NCBI RefSeq assembly: GCF_019929345.1
Contig: NZ_JAHZPJ010000015.1
Coordinates: forward strand, 1 to 64,000
Direction: 5' to 3'
Source of the DNA: Streptococcus oralis
Lineage (GTDB): Bacteria; Bacillota; Bacilli; Lactobacillales; Streptococcaceae
Length of the DNA: 64,000 nt
In this document: positions 8,901 to 18,491 of the stretch, in pieces
How positions within the stretch are numbered: the first letter of the stretch is position 1
Layout: each line of letters begins with the position of its first letter
The notes under the pieces: model-generated
The model's input: only the letters and a program-made list of their open reading frames with translations
Databases searched by the model: none
Told to the model about the DNA's origin: nothing
Made by a program: the position numbers and the translations under genes

Positions 8901-11900
8901 CGCTTTAGGGAAACCTTTGTCATACTCAACTGTTACTGTTGCTGGAAGACTTGGTTCTTGATGCAAGTCTGTCACTACATTTACTGGACGGATAGATTGT
9001 GCAACCTTCGTCTCAGTACTGGCTTGGATAGTGAGTTCAACTTGGCCTTTAGCTCCATCATATTCCGCTTTCAGAGTGACTCCTCCTGGCTTATGCAACT
9101 CAAGCATTCCTTTACGAACTGCGACTTCCCCTTCACCACTTGTAGAGAAGGTTACTTTATCAGCTGGTAAAACTGCTTGTGTTCCGTCTTGATAGTGAGC
9201 GTGTACAGACAATTTCACTGTTTGGTCTTCTTTAAGACCGTCAGCTTGCTCTACTTGTAAGCTCAAGTGGTCAATTTTTGGTGCTTCTTCAAGGAATTGA
9301 ATTGCATAGGTTTGAAGAGGTCCACCATCTTTTGGTTGAACATAGATGCTTGCACGCATGCCGTTTGCTGCACTTGCTTGGACTACAGTAACATCCGCAT
9401 TTTCAGCACTTGCTACAACTTCTGGCAAGGATGCACCGTAAGCAAGAGTGCGGTATTGCATTGGTTTTTGACTAGTAAGTCCTGTGACAGCTTCATCACC
9501 AACCGTTACATTTGGTACTGCAGGAGCCGCAGGATTACCTTCTTCTACCACAAGGGTAGCGTGAATAGTCTCACCACCCAGTTGACCAGTCATTTGAATA
9601 CGTGATCCTGCGACTGAAAGTTTGGCTTTATCTGACGCCGCAATCTCCCACTTATCCACTTCGTATTCTTGAACGCTTCCATCTGTTACAGCGATAGAAA
9701 CGTATTTATCAACTGCATTCAAATCTGTTCCTGGAGCAACACGTTTAACAGTTGGTAGTTCTTTGGCAATTGCTAGAACCTCGACACGAGCCTCTACCTC
9801 ACGTCCGTCTGCCATGCCTTTAACTGTCACAACTCCAGCTTGGCTCACATCAACAGAAGACCATGTTACTGGACGTTTTTCACGACTGCCATCACTATAG
9901 ACAAAAGCGACGGTCTTCGGCATTTTTGGTTCTTTCTCGATAACAGTACGTACTTTTGGTACCTCTGTTCCTAGAACTGTCTTTTCTTGTCCTTCTTTCT
10001 TACCAGTAAAAACTGTTACTTGACCAGATTTCAAGAGATCTGAATGAGCTGTTAGCGTGAATTTGCCTGCTTGTTCAGTTGATTTGACAATGGCAACACC
10101 TTTACCGTTAAAGGCTCTGCGAATCCAAGAACCATCCGCTTGCGCCTTATAGCGTTCACGGCTGGCTTGTTCCCCATTATCGACACCGACCAGTTGACCT
10201 TGTCCATGCAATTGGAAACGAACCAAATTATTGGCAGTTGGCACTACATTTCCTTGACTATCAACGATTTCGTAGTAGATGTAGGTCAAGTCTTTTCCAT
10301 CTGCTGCGATTGCGTGTTCTTCCTTAATAAGACGAACACCTGCTGGTTGGCCTGCAGTGGTAATCTTGTCACGTGCAATTTCTTTTCCAGCTTCATCGCG
10401 AGCTACAGCTTCCAAAGTACCTGGTTGGTAAGCAACCTTCCACTCAAGATAGAGTTCCTTAGCATTGGCACCTTCTTGGTAGGTACGGCCATCGCTGGTT
10501 TGTTTTTTGTTGAAGGTCTTAACTCCAAGAGATTGACCGTTCAAGAATAATTCTACGCTTGCAGCGTTTGAATAGGCGCGAACTGGGATTTTTCCGTCTG
10601 CATCTTCGACTTTCGATGCCAATTCTCTATTTTCCCAGTTCCAGTGAGGAAGGAGGTGCACCATCGGTTTCTTCTTGGCAGAAACCCATTGGCTTTGGTA
10701 GAGATAAAAGTCATTTTTTGGAATACCGGCTGTATCTACGATACCAAAGTAAGAGCTCTTAACGGGAGTTTGGTTTTGGTTGTGCCATGGCGTAGGCTCA
10801 CCGATATAGTCCGTACCTGTCCAGATAAACTGTCCAGCATAGCCAGCATTGTCACGGTCAAAGGTCCATGAATCTGTTGCCGTTTTACCCCAGCCAACTC
10901 GGTCATTACCATAGTCAGACTGTTCGTAGTTACGTTCAGGTCCGTTACTATGTTTCAATTCACTTTCAGGACGATAGTAGCTACCGCGTGTACGGGTTGC
11001 TGAAGATGTTTCTGAACCATAAATCAACCAGTTTGGATGTTTCGCACGAAGTTTCTTGTAGTTGTCTTCTGAGTAGTTGAAACCAACCGCATCAAGTTCT
11101 TCGGCAATCTTCTCATGGCCACCACTACCATCTCCAAAGCGGAACTTATCTGCTCCCATGGTAACATAGCGAGTCTTATCAACATCTTTAATCACTTTTA
11201 CTAAGCGTTTAACTGTTGCAAGAGAGTGAGCCTTTCCATCTGCTTCACCAATTTCATTCCCGATAGACCACATGAAGACAGCTGGGTTATTTTTATCTCT
11301 TTCGACCATGGTACGAAGATCGTAGTCAGACCATTTTTCACCTTTTCTGGCTTCTGGGTGAGTGGCGTCTTTTTCAAAGAAACGCCCGTAGTCATAAGGT
11401 TTCTTGCCACCATACCAAGTATCAAAAGCCTCTTCCTGAACGAGCAAACCAAGCTCTGCTGCGATTTGCAAGGTCTGTGGACTTGCAGGGTTATGAGTTG
11501 TACGGATGGCATTAACGCCCATCTCCTTCATTTGTTTGAGACGACGGTATTCTGCCTTATAGTTTTCTTCTGCTCCAAGTGCTCCGTGGTCATGGTGCAA
11601 GGAAACACCATGGAATTTAATGCGTTCACCATTCAAAGAGAAACCTTCATTTGGAGTCCAGTGATAGTAACGGTAACCAAACAAATCCTTCTTAGCATCA
11701 ACCAACTGACCGTCACGGTAAACACGCGTAACCAGTTCATACAAGGCAGGTTTGTCATTTAAAACTGTCCAGAGTTTTGGTTGTTCAACTTCTAAAATCG
11801 CATCAAGACTTGTTGATTCATGTGCTTTCAAGGTACGACTTGCTGTACGAACCACACCTGTTACAGCCTGACCACCACGTTCAACGATTTGATATTCTGC

Positions 11901-12929
11901 CACAAGTTCATGGTCTTTATCATCTGTATTGACAATTTTGCTGGCTACATGAGTTTCAACCTTGCCGTGTTGCTGTTCTTCAAGTTTTGGCGTTAGGATG
12001 GTTGTCCCATTTTTCTCAACATGAACCTTATCAGTAACTTGCAAGGTCACATCACGATAGATACCACTACCTGAATACCAACGGCTACTTGGTTGTTTGT
12101 TGATCGCATGGACAGCAATCACATTCTCACGACCATCTTTATGAAGGTATTTGGTGATATCGTATGAAAACTGGTTGTAACCATTTGGGTAATGTCCCAC
12201 TAACTGGCCATTAACATAGACTTGAGAGTCCATGTAGACACCATCAAAGGTCACACGAACATTTTTCTTGAGATCTTTTTCATCAAGTTTAAATGTCTTA
12301 CGATACCAAGCTTCACCACCATTGAGCTGTCCACCTTCGTTTTGGGCAGGTGACTGATGGTCAAAATCGTTAAAGATACTCCAGTCATGTGGGAGATCCA
12401 ATTTTTGCCATGTCGATACATCTGCATCTGGTTTCACAGCTTCTTTAGGATTCGCATTGAGTTTAAAGTGCCAATTTTGATTAAAATCTACTTTTCTATC
12501 TTCAATCATTTGATTCACTTCTTCATTTGTCACAGCTTTCAAATCTTCCTTGACAGGCTTTTCTTGACTTGAAGCTTGGGATTCTACCTTTGGAGCTGTT
12601 TCTTCAGGTTTTAGAGATGCTTTCTCCTCTTTTGGAGCTACAGTTTCATCTTCTTTCTGCTCTGGTTTGCTTGCTTCAATTGGAGCAGCTTGACTTTGAT
12701 CGACACTTGCAGCATCCTTGTGCTCTGCTACAGCTTGATCCTCTTTTTCCTCTACTGCCGGACTTTCCACAGTGTGAGTAATAGGAGTTTCATCCGCGAA
12801 AACTGGTGATTCTCCAACGACACTTCCTCCAAATAGAACCGCACAGGTTCCAATCATGACAGAGCAAGCTCCTACAGCAAACTTACGAATACTGTAGACT
12901 CTTTTACGATTCCAATGGCCTTTTTCCAT
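5967..12929 (-). CDS. bgaA: Cell-wall anchored beta-galactosidase BgaA (GH2)
   Basis: About 2320 residues. The start is ATG 12929 because AAAGGAGG sits just upstream; an in-frame TTG six codons earlier lacks one. It opens with a YSIRK-G/S signal peptide (VYSIRKFAVGACSVMIG) and ends with LPNTG, a hydrophobic span and RKKED, so sortase attaches it to peptidoglycan. A GH2 sandwich and barrel occupy roughly residues 145-860, with acid/base Glu in MWSIGNEIGE (about 559 in this numbering) and nucleophile Glu in IYGSETSS (about 640). Then come Ig-like bacterial domains, two CBM71-like galactose-binding modules (~1460-1640 and ~1810-1990) and two G5-like repeats (~2080-2250). Pneumococcal BgaA of this design removes terminal beta-1,4-galactose from host glycans and aids adherence. 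Expressed alone between terminators; a cre site overlaps its leader. Confidence 0.95.
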   Translation of the reverse strand: MEKGHWNRKRVYSIRKFAVGACSVMIGTCAVLFGGSVVGESPVFADETPITHTVESPAVEEKEDQAVAEHKDAASVDQSQAAPIEASKPEQKEDETVAPKEEKASLKPEETAPKVESQASSQEKPVKEDLKAVTNEEVNQMIEDRKVDFNQNWHFKLNANPKEAVKPDADVSTWQKLDLPHDWSIFNDFDHQSPAQNEGGQLNGGEAWYRKTFKLDEKDLKKNVRVTFDGVYMDSQVYVNGQLVGHYPNGYNQFSYDITKYLHKDGRENVIAVHAINKQPSSRWYSGSGIYRDVTLQVTDKVHVEKNGTTILTPKLEEQQHGKVETHVASKIVNTDDKDHELVAEYQIVERGGQAVTGVVRTASRTLKAHESTSLDAILEVEQPKLWTVLNDKPALYELVTRVYRDGQLVDAKKDLFGYRYYHWTPNEGFSLNGERIKFHGVSLHHDHGALGAEENYKAEYRRLKQMKEMGVNAIRTTHNPASPQTLQIAAELGLLVQEEAFDTWYGGKKPYDYGRFFEKDATHPEARKGEKWSDYDLRTMVERDKNNPAVFMWSIGNEIGEADGKAHSLATVKRLVKVIKDVDKTRYVTMGADKFRFGDGSGGHEKIAEELDAVGFNYSEDNYKKLRAKHPNWLIYGSETSSATRTRGSYYRPESELKHSNGPERNYEQSDYGNDRVGWGKTATDSWTFDRDNAGYAGQFIWTGTDYIGEPTPWHNQNQTPVKSSYFGIVDTAGIPKNDFYLYQSQWVSAKKKPMVHLLPHWNWENRELASKVEDADGKIPVRAYSNAASVELFLNGQSLGVKTFNKKQTSDGRTYQEGANAKELYLEWKVAYQPGTLEAVARDEAGKEIARDKITTAGQPAGVRLIKEEHAIAADGKDLTYIYYEIVDSQGNVVPTANNLVRFQLHGQGQLVGVDNGEQASRERYKAQADGSWIRRAFNGKGVAIVKSTEQAGKFTLTAHSDLLKSGQVTVFTGKKEGQEKTVLGTEVPKVRTVIEKEPKMPKTVAFVYSDGSREKRPVTWSSVDVSQAGVVTVKGMADGREVEARVEVLAIAKELPTVKRVAPGTDLNAVDKYVSIAVTDGSVQEYEVDKWEIAASDKAKLSVAGSRIQMTGQLGGETIHATLVVEEGNPAAPAVPNVTVGDEAVTGLTSQKPMQYRTLAYGASLPEVVASAENADVTVVQASAANGMRASIYVQPKDGGPLQTYAIQFLEEAPKIDHLSLQVEQADGLKEDQTVKLSVHAHYQDGTQAVLPADKVTFSTSGEGEVAVRKGMLELHKPGGVTLKAEYDGAKGQVELTIQASTETKVAQSIRPVNVVTDLHQEPSLPATVTVEYDKGFPKAHKVTWQAIPKEKLDHYQTFEVLGKVEGLNLEARAKVSVEGIVSVEEVSVTTPIAEAPQLPESVRTYDSNGHVSSAKVTWDAIRPEQYAKEGVFTVNGRLEGTQLTTKLHVRVSAQTEQGANISDQWTGSELPLAFASDSNPSDPVSNVNDKLISYNNQPANRWTNWNRKKDASVGVLFGDSGILSKRSVDNLSVGFHEDHGVGVPKSYVIEYYVGNTVPTAPKNPSFVETENHVFNDPANWKPVTNLKAPAQLKAGEMNHFTFDKVETYAVRIRMVRADNKLGTSITEVQIFAKQVAAAKQGQTRIKVDGKDLTNFNPDLTDYYLESVNGKVPTVTASVSNNGLATVVPSVREGEPVRVVAKAENGDILGEYRLHFTSNKDLLSRKPVAAAKQARLIQVGQPLELPTKVPVYFTGKDGYETKDLAVEWEEVPAENLTKAGQFTVRGRVLGSDLVAEFTVRVTDKLGEALSNNPNYDENSNQAFASATNDIDSSSHDRVDYINDGDHNENRRWTNWSPTPSSNPEVSAGVIFRENGKIVERTVAQAKLHFFADSGTDAPSKLVLERYIGPDFEVPTYYSNYQAYESGHPFNNPDNWEAVPYRADKDIEAGDEINVTFKAVKAKVMRWRMERKGDKSGVAMIEMTFLAPSEYAQESTASKILVDGKELPDFAENRQDYQVTYSGQRPKVTVQESNQVASTVVDSGDDSLPVLVRLLSESGKQVKEYRIQLTKEKPVSEKTAPAVQEENPSLEVVEKELAFQTVEKEDSSLYVGESRVAQEGQVGKERILTSVSPDGTREEKLREVLQAPVNRVLLVGTKRGTAQPLDGATGLVHEKPKLLVEEEAIDFKVQERKNDKLPVGQTRVIQEGQKGVRVHLIEVDNGKRTLKETFDKLASQDRIVEVGTAVAQEEPNSQVPVNPDAHQLAQTGEQSQEEKATQTEKGHLPNTGSESQVSALAAGLALLGLGAGLAATTRKKED

Positions 12930-12942
12930 AAAATCCTCCTTT

Positions 12943-12957
12943 AGCAACCGCTTTCAT
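12943..12957 (-). promoter_or_regulatory. CcpA cre site upstream of bgaA
   Basis: Minus strand ATGAAAGCGGTTGCT matches the cre consensus WTGNAANCGNWNNCW at every position and lies 14-28 bases before the bgaA ATG. A second near-match (one mismatch) is at 12962-12976 on the plus strand, TTGTAAGCGCATTAC. A roadblock position downstream of the promoter suggests catabolite repression. Confidence 0.75.
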
Positions 12958-12999
12958 TTATTTGTAAGCGCATTACTTTTTTCATAGCCTTTTAGTTCT

Positions 13000-13028
13000 A
13001 TTTTATAAAACAATATAGGAAATTTCAA
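13000..13028 (-). promoter_or_regulatory. Probable bgaA promoter
   Basis: Minus strand TTGAAA (13028-13023), 17-base spacer, TAAAAT (13005-13000). The cre sites lie just downstream. Confidence 0.5.
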
Positions 13029-13149
13029 TACCCTAAACACAAAAAATCATAATTTTGATTGTTTTTTCTAAAATTTGTAGAGGATTTTAAAAATATGAAT
13101 GTAGTTTTAAAACAAAATCAAACATTTCTTGACACTCAGTTAAATACTA

Positions 13150-13178
13150 TAAAAAGTTCCTCTTGTAAGGAACTCCTT
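13150..13178 (-). terminator. Terminator after the SDR gene
   Basis: Minus strand AGTTCC / GGAACT stem with a seven-base loop followed by TTTTTAT, immediately after the SDR stop codon. Confidence 0.75.
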
Positions 13179-13934
13179 TTACTTATAATTAAAGATTCCC
13201 CCTGCCAACTTATCGGCTAATTTGGGGAAGAGGGTATAAAGCTTATGGGCTAGCTTCAATAAAACTGGGAGATTGAGTTCCCGTTTGTTTTTTCCTATGG
13301 TTTTGACAATCTTTCTAGCGACTGCATCTGGTTCCAAGAGAAAACGGTCCACAGACTGGAGGTAGCTGCCATCTGGGTCAGCCTGGTCAAAAAAGGCAGT
13401 ACGAATCGGTCCTGGATTGACTGTCGTCACATAAACACCATAGGGCATGAGTTCGAGGCGCAAAGCATTTGAAAAACCAATAGCCGCAAACTTGCTTGCT
13501 GAATAGAGACTGGACTTGCTAGTCGCTATCAAGCCTGCCATGCTGACAATATTGATGATATGGCCCTTTCCCCTTTCCTTCATACGAGCTCCAAGACGAC
13601 GAGACAGATTCATCAGAGCAAAGGTATTGACCTCAAACATCTGGTGAATGTCTTGAACAGAGATCTGGTCGAAATCTTCAAAAATTCCATAGCCAGCGTT
13701 GTTAATCAAGACATCAATCTTGCCATAACGGAGATAGAGATAAACTACCAGAGTTTCTAGGGCTGAGTCATCAGTAATGTCGATTTCAATCAATTCTGCA
13801 TGGGGATGATTTCCATATAGCTCCAACAGTTTTTCCTTGTTTCTACCTAGTAAGATGAGTTGGTCATTTGGCAAGAGTTTAACCATTTCTTGGGCTAAGC
13901 CACCGCTAGCCCCAGTTATGATGATGGTGCGCAT
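13179..13934 (-). CDS. Short-chain dehydrogenase/reductase (SDR)
   Basis: 251 residues from ATG 13934, chosen because GAAAGGAAT precedes it; a longer in-frame start at 13961 has no such site. The classical SDR features are present: the nucleotide-binding TGASGGLA near the N terminus, NNAGYG near residue 80, a catalytic Ser followed by YSASKFA (Tyr and Lys) near 150, and NPGPIRT. It is an NAD(P)H-dependent oxidoreductase of unknown substrate, cytosolic. It closes a minus-strand run with the 163-residue gene, rnz and hflX, and a terminator follows directly. Confidence 0.85.
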   Translation of the reverse strand: MRTIIITGASGGLAQEMVKLLPNDQLILLGRNKEKLLELYGNHPHAELIEIDITDDSALETLVVYLYLRYGKIDVLINNAGYGIFEDFDQISVQDIHQMFEVNTFALMNLSRRLGARMKERGKGHIINIVSMAGLIATSKSSLYSASKFAAIGFSNALRLELMPYGVYVTTVNPGPIRTAFFDQADPDGSYLQSVDRFLLEPDAVARKIVKTIGKNKRELNLPVLLKLAHKLYTLFPKLADKLAGGIFNYK

Positions 13935-13962
13935 CTCTATTCCTTTCAAAGTATTGGTCAAT

Positions 13963-14454
13963 TTAATGAAATCTTTTTCCAGCTAAATAATGAGCATAAG
14001 CTTGGTCAATGACAGCAGCAAACAGATGATAATCCTCCCAGCTACCTAAAAATTCTAAAGGCAAGTCATACAAGTCATTGACTACAAATTCGGAATAATC
14101 ATCCATATACTGATGTTCATAATAGTCATTTACAAAAGCCTGAAAATCCTTTGTAATATCCATTATTCCCAGTTTACCATCGCACCAGTCTAAAAGATAA
14201 TCAACACCCAAAGTTTGCTCATTTTTTACACTTTGAAATACCGTTTCTTCATCAGGAGACATCATTTCCTTTGCATCATGCTGGATGAGCCAAGTAACGA
14301 AAAAGCCAATATGATTCGCAGCCCAACGATGAATCTCTCGGTAATCATCTTGTGTCAATTCCTCATTTTGTAATTGGTAGCTGTAAAGATAGTTGGTTAA
14401 TGCATCCTCAAAATACCAATCTGCTTTATCCAATAAACGATTTTCAACAATCAT
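13963..14454 (-). CDS. Conserved hypothetical protein, 163 aa
   Basis: A soluble acidic protein rich in Trp, Tyr and Asp (DKADWYFEDALTNYLY, then LDWCDGKLGIMDI), with no signal or membrane segment. The composition and spacing of aromatic and acidic residues suggest an all-alpha small domain of the kind annotated as a DUF in Firmicutes. It lies 28 bases downstream of rnz and 28 upstream of the SDR start, so it is probably cotranscribed. No function can be assigned. Confidence 0.7.
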   Translation of the reverse strand: MIVENRLLDKADWYFEDALTNYLYSYQLQNEELTQDDYREIHRWAANHIGFFVTWLIQHDAKEMMSPDEETVFQSVKNEQTLGVDYLLDWCDGKLGIMDITKDFQAFVNDYYEHQYMDDYSEFVVNDLYDLPLEFLGSWEDYHLFAAVIDQAYAHYLAGKRFH

Positions 14455-14482
14455 CTTATTTCCCTCTCAACGAACTGTAACA

Positions 14483-15412
14483 TTATAACTCAACCTCTTC
14501 CAGATCTTTAACCACATGGACATTTTCAAAAATACTAGCCGCATCTTTCTTGAGCTGACTGATATCTTTTGAGAGGAAACGAGCACTGATATGATTGAGC
14601 AAGAGGCGTTTGGCACCGGCTTCAGCCGCTACTTGCGCTGCCTGCATATTGGTTGAGTGACCGTGATTGCGGGCAATTTTTTCATCTCCCTTACCATAAG
14701 TGGACTCGTGGACAAGGACATCGGCGTTGACAGCTAGACGAACACTGGCATTGCTTTTTCGGGTGTCACCTAGAATAGTGATAATTTTGCCCGGACGGGG
14801 AGCTGAGATATAGTCAGCTGCCTTGATTTCAGTTCCATCTTCGAGAACAATATCCTGACTGTTTTTGATTTTTCCAAAAAGCGGGCCGAACGGAACACCG
14901 GCAGCCTTGAGTTTTTCAGCATCCAAGGTACCTTCTAGGTCCTTTTGCATGACACGATAGCCAACACAGAAAATAGTGTGGTCCAGCTCCTCTGCATACA
15001 CAGTGAATTTATCGGTTTCAAGGATTTTCCCTAGAGAATCTTGATCAAATTCATGAAAATGAATGCGGTAGGGCAAACGAGAACCTGACACACGAAGGCT
15101 GGTTAAGACAAATGACTTGATCCCTTGCGGCCCATAAATGTCCAAATCTGTCTGCTCCTCATTGGCCTGAAAGGCACGGCTAGAAAGGAATCCTGGCAGG
15201 CCAAAGATGTGGTCTCCATGCAAGTGAGTGATAAAGATTTTGCTGACCTTCCGTGGTCGAATCGTGGTTTCCAGAATGCGATTTTGCGTTCCTTCTCCAC
15301 AGTCAAAGAGCCAAACTTCGTTAATCTCGTCCAAGAGTTTCAGGGCGAGACTTGAAACGTTGCGAGCTTTGGAGGGCTGACCAGCCCCTGTTCCTAAAAA
15401 TTGAATATCCAT
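14483..15412 (-). CDS. rnz: Ribonuclease Z (tRNA 3' endonuclease)
   Basis: 309 residues, full length for bacterial RNase Z. It has the metallo-beta-lactamase zinc motif [13 protein letters not shown] near residue 60, GDTRKS near 210, HESTYG and the late HGHST and LNHIS histidines. The enzyme cuts tRNA precursors lacking encoded CCA after the discriminator base so that CCA can be added. It is cytosolic and lies in the minus-strand run hflX, unknown gene, rnz, with a 14-base gap to the preceding gene. Confidence 0.93.
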   Translation of the reverse strand: MDIQFLGTGAGQPSKARNVSSLALKLLDEINEVWLFDCGEGTQNRILETTIRPRKVSKIFITHLHGDHIFGLPGFLSSRAFQANEEQTDLDIYGPQGIKSFVLTSLRVSGSRLPYRIHFHEFDQDSLGKILETDKFTVYAEELDHTIFCVGYRVMQKDLEGTLDAEKLKAAGVPFGPLFGKIKNSQDIVLEDGTEIKAADYISAPRPGKIITILGDTRKSNASVRLAVNADVLVHESTYGKGDEKIARNHGHSTNMQAAQVAAEAGAKRLLLNHISARFLSKDISQLKKDAASIFENVHVVKDLEEVEL

Positions 15413-15426
15413 TCGATACTTTCTAA

Positions 15427-16050
15427 TTAATCAATATATAACATGGCTGTGCGATTTTCCGATCGGAAATAACGCTTGCCAGAAAAAGCAACAGCTTCTT
15501 GCAGTAAATCCTCTTGGCTGTATCCTTTGAGACGCTTGCGACCATCAGCCAAGCTTTCCAAATCTGTCAAAGCTGTGAGATTTTCTACACTAACAACTTC
15601 CTCGTCCCCGACATGCTTCATATAAATCTTTCCAAACTCTTCAAAGACTAGCTGATGGGGGAAAATTTGCGCAATCTCAAAAAGCAAGGCATCCGTGATT
15701 GCTTCCTCAGCTTCTGAGAAAATCCGTCCAAGACCATCTTCCTCGTAGCAAAAGCCAAAGGATTTACCAGATAAATTAAGACGAATAAAAGGCTTATTTT
15801 CAAAGGTGAAACTTGGCTCAGCATTGTAGAGGTTCAGTTCCTGACTGAGTTCTGCAAAATAATCCGTCGCAGCTTGAGGACTCTTTTTCTGGTAGAGTTC
15901 AGCAAAGTAGGCATTGACTACACTCGGAGGAGGGGTGATGAGGGCTAGCTGCTCCTGCACTGTCTTCCCAGCTAGAAGCTGATCCAGATAGACCTTGTCC
16001 AGACTTGTATAGCCCCCATATTTTAAAGCTAAGGTTTTGATATCAGTCAT
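15427..16050 (-). CDS. Conserved hypothetical protein, 207 aa
   Basis: Soluble, no signal peptide, between hflX (8-base overlap) and rnz. I recall an orthologous gene in the same slot of pneumococcal genomes, where it carries no reliable function; a cystathionine-lyase label sometimes seen is not supported, as no PLP-lysine motif is visible. The middle of the protein ([19 protein letters not shown]) looks beta-rich. The tight packing suggests cotranslation with hflX. Confidence 0.75.
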   Translation of the reverse strand: MTDIKTLALKYGGYTSLDKVYLDQLLAGKTVQEQLALITPPPSVVNAYFAELYQKKSPQAATDYFAELSQELNLYNAEPSFTFENKPFIRLNLSGKSFGFCYEEDGLGRIFSEAEEAITDALLFEIAQIFPHQLVFEEFGKIYMKHVGDEEVVSVENLTALTDLESLADGRKRLKGYSQEDLLQEAVAFSGKRYFRSENRTAMLYID

Positions 16051-17281
16051 AAAATTCCTCTAATCTCCATTTATTTTTCTCCGAAATGTGGCCTGTGATC
16101 ACTTCTCCGTCATCTTGGTAGTCACGTTCTTCAAGAATCGCCACACTTTCTAAATCATGTATCTTGTAGGACTTAGAAAAGGGCACGCGCAGAGTAAAGG
16201 CTTTAAAAATTTCCTTAATCTTATCTAGCAATAATGCTTGCAAGTTCTCACGACCATCCTCAGACTTGGCAGAAATGAGGGCATAAGGCGTTTGAGTAGG
16301 CGTGAAATCCTCCACCAAATCCGCTTTATTGTAAAGAGTCAGGCGAGGAATATCCTCCATATCTAAGTCTTTCATGATAGACAGGACTGTTTTTTCATGT
16401 TCCTCGTGATAAGGATTGCTGGCATCGATGACATGAACTAGCAGGTCCACATGCTTGCTTTCTTCCAAGGTTGACTTAAAACTGGACACCAATTCAGTCG
16501 GCAAATCTTGGATAAATCCAACCGTATCAGTTAAAGTCACCTGAAGGTTGCCCCCCAGATGGATACTCTTGGTTGTCGCATCCAGAGTCGCAAACAATTC
16601 ATCAGCCTCATACTGGGTCTTACTGGTCAAGGTGTTCATAATGGTCGATTTCCCAGCATTGGTATAACCAATCAAACCAATCTTAAAGGTGCTAGACTCC
16701 AGACGTTTTTCTCTGACTGTCGCCCGGTTTTTCTCAACCACTTTGAGCTGACGCTCGATATCTGTAATTTGATTACGAACACTACGACGGTTCAGTTCCA
16801 ACTGACTTTCACCAGGTCCACGGGAACCAATTCCCCCTGCCTGACGGCTGAGCATAATTCCCTGACCAACCAAGCGGGGTAAGAGATATTTGAGCTGGGC
16901 CAAATGCACTTGGAGTTTCCCTTCATGGCTTCGAGCTCGCATAGCAAAGATATCCAGAATCAACTGCATACGGTCAATAACCTTAACTCCCAGAACTTCT
17001 TCTAGATTGACATTTTGCCGTGGAGTCAAACGGTTGTTGACAATGACTGTGGTAATTTCTTCAGCATCAACCATCCGCGCAATCTCTTCCAACTTACCAG
17101 ATCCGACGAAGGTCTTGGAGTCATATTTTTCACGTTTTTGCCTGTAGCTATCCACAACGACGGCCCCAGCTGTCTTGGCTAGACTGGCCAATTCTTCCAT
17201 AGAGAGATCAAAATTATCCATGCCCTGCAATTCCACACCGATGAGTAGGACACGTTCCTCTTTTTTCTCCGTTTCAATCAT
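16043..17281 (-). CDS. hflX: Ribosome-associated GTPase HflX
   Basis: 412 residues. An N-terminal HflX domain ([15 protein letters not shown]) and a Gly-rich linker ([14 protein letters not shown]) precede a GTPase domain with G1 GYTNAGKST near residue 210, G3 [10 protein letters not shown] and G4 NKAD. HflX binds the 50S subunit and splits stalled or heat-damaged 70S ribosomes. The start overlaps the miaA stop by 8 bases, and its own end overlaps the next gene, consistent with one operon. Confidence 0.94.
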   Translation of the reverse strand: MIETEKKEERVLLIGVELQGMDNFDLSMEELASLAKTAGAVVVDSYRQKREKYDSKTFVGSGKLEEIARMVDAEEITTVIVNNRLTPRQNVNLEEVLGVKVIDRMQLILDIFAMRARSHEGKLQVHLAQLKYLLPRLVGQGIMLSRQAGGIGSRGPGESQLELNRRSVRNQITDIERQLKVVEKNRATVREKRLESSTFKIGLIGYTNAGKSTIMNTLTSKTQYEADELFATLDATTKSIHLGGNLQVTLTDTVGFIQDLPTELVSSFKSTLEESKHVDLLVHVIDASNPYHEEHEKTVLSIMKDLDMEDIPRLTLYNKADLVEDFTPTQTPYALISAKSEDGRENLQALLLDKIKEIFKAFTLRVPFSKSYKIHDLESVAILEERDYQDDGEVITGHISEKNKWRLEEFYD

Positions 17282-18158
17282 CTAAAAACTCCTCAATCTG
17301 GCTTAAAATACGGTCTTGCACACCAGGCTCTCCTATCTGATAAAAGGTGACCTGCATGCGATTACGGAACCAGGTCAACTGACGCTTAGCAAAACGGCGG
17401 GTCGCCTGTTTGAGACTATCGCTGGCTTTCTCAAGAGTTTGCTCCCCACGGAAATAAGGAAATAGTTCCTTGTAGCCAATGCCTTTGGCTGCCTGCACAT
17501 CTGGATAATGGTCAAAAAGCCACTTGGCCTCGTCCAAAAGTCCGGCCTCAAACATCAAATCCACTCGGTGGTTGATACGCTCATAGAGTTGACTGCGTTC
17601 ATCATCCAAGCAGATAATCAGTGGCTCATAAGGACTTCCCTGATTTTTCAAATCCTGACCAAAATGGGCAATCTCCAAGGCACGCATAGCACGACGACGA
17701 TTAAATTGAGGAATTTCAAGACCTGCTTGCTCCACAAGATGAACTAATTCCTCATCTGTATAAGGGTCCAAGCTAGCCCGATAAGCTAAAATCTCCTCAT
17801 GAGGTATTTCCCCACCTAGATGGTAGCCTTCCAACAAGCTCTGGATATAAAGCCCTGTACCTCCCGCTATAATAGCAAGCTTACCCCAGCTTTGAATATT
17901 CTCGATAGCCTTCTTAGCTTCTGAAACAAAATCAAAAGCCGAGTAAGACTCGGTCACCTCTCTGACATCAATCAAATGATGAGGAACAACAGCTTGCTCC
18001 TCTAGGCTAGCCTTGGCTGTTCCAATATCCAACCCTCTGTATACTTGCTGACTGTCACCACTTACGACCTCTCCACCAAAGCGCTTGGCCACTTCAATAG
18101 CAAGGGCTGTCTTCCCAACAGCAGTCGGTCCAACAATCACAATTATTTTTGTTTTCAT
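17274..18158 (-). CDS. miaA: tRNA dimethylallyltransferase MiaA
   Basis: 294 residues from ATG 18158, preceded by AAGGAA; the upstream in-frame ATG at 18182 lacks a site. P-loop [11 protein letters not shown], then [17 protein letters not shown] and [13 protein letters not shown] identify the isopentenyltransferase fold. It adds dimethylallyl to A37 of tRNAs reading UNN codons. It is first in the miaA-hflX run on the minus strand. Confidence 0.94.
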   Translation of the reverse strand: MKTKIIVIVGPTAVGKTALAIEVAKRFGGEVVSGDSQQVYRGLDIGTAKASLEEQAVVPHHLIDVREVTESYSAFDFVSEAKKAIENIQSWGKLAIIAGGTGLYIQSLLEGYHLGGEIPHEEILAYRASLDPYTDEELVHLVEQAGLEIPQFNRRRAMRALEIAHFGQDLKNQGSPYEPLIICLDDERSQLYERINHRVDLMFEAGLLDEAKWLFDHYPDVQAAKGIGYKELFPYFRGEQTLEKASDSLKQATRRFAKRQLTWFRNRMQVTFYQIGEPGVQDRILSQIEEFLDD

Positions 18159-18278
18159 CTTTTTTCCTTGAAAAATTTCCATTTTTTCGTTACTATTATT
18201 ATATCACAAAAAGGTCAGTCAGAAAAATGCTACCACTTGAGGAGCCTGGCTGATCGGGAAGATAAAGGAGGAAGACTC

Positions 18279-18449
18279 ATGGCTAAAGGATTCGCTAAAG
18301 GTCTTGTAACAGGTGTCGCAGGAACTGTCGCTGCCGTTGCAGGTGCAGTATACGCAATTAAAAAGAAAGTGATTGAGCCAGAAGAGCAAAAAGCAGCTTT
18401 CATCGAAGAAAACCGCAAAAAAGCAGCTCGCCGACGCGTATCACATTAA
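18279..18449 (+). CDS. DUF3042 small protein, 56 aa
   Basis: MAKGFAKGLVTGVAG start with an excellent AAAGGAGGA site 7 bases upstream, which fixes the start inside a longer open frame. An N-terminal hydrophobic Ala/Gly/Val helix (TGVAGTVAAVAGAVYAI) is followed by a basic/acidic tail ending AARRRVSH. It is the only plus-strand gene in this neighbourhood and is divergent from miaA. Small membrane-associated protein of unknown role, conserved across streptococci and lactobacilli. Confidence 0.85.
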   Translation: MAKGFAKGLVTGVAGTVAAVAGAVYAIKKKVIEPEEQKAAFIEENRKKAARRRVSH

Positions 18450-18454
18450 GCAAC

Positions 18455-18486
18455 AAAAGAAGTTGAGAAATCTCAACTTCTTTTTA
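18455..18486. terminator. Bidirectional terminator between the DUF3042 gene and thyA
   Basis: AGAAGTTGAGA / TCTCAACTTCT perfect stem flanked by A-run and T-run, serving both converging transcripts. Confidence 0.9.
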
Positions 18487-18491
18487 TTTCC

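Noticed and set aside
11226..11762. Plus-strand frame inside bgaA (178 codons)
   Set aside because: It overlaps the GH2 catalytic region of bgaA and shows shadow-type composition.
12930..12947. Upstream TTG start for bgaA
   Set aside because: It would place the AAAGGAGG ribosome site inside the coding sequence; the ATG at 12929 has correct spacing and gives the standard YSIRK signal.
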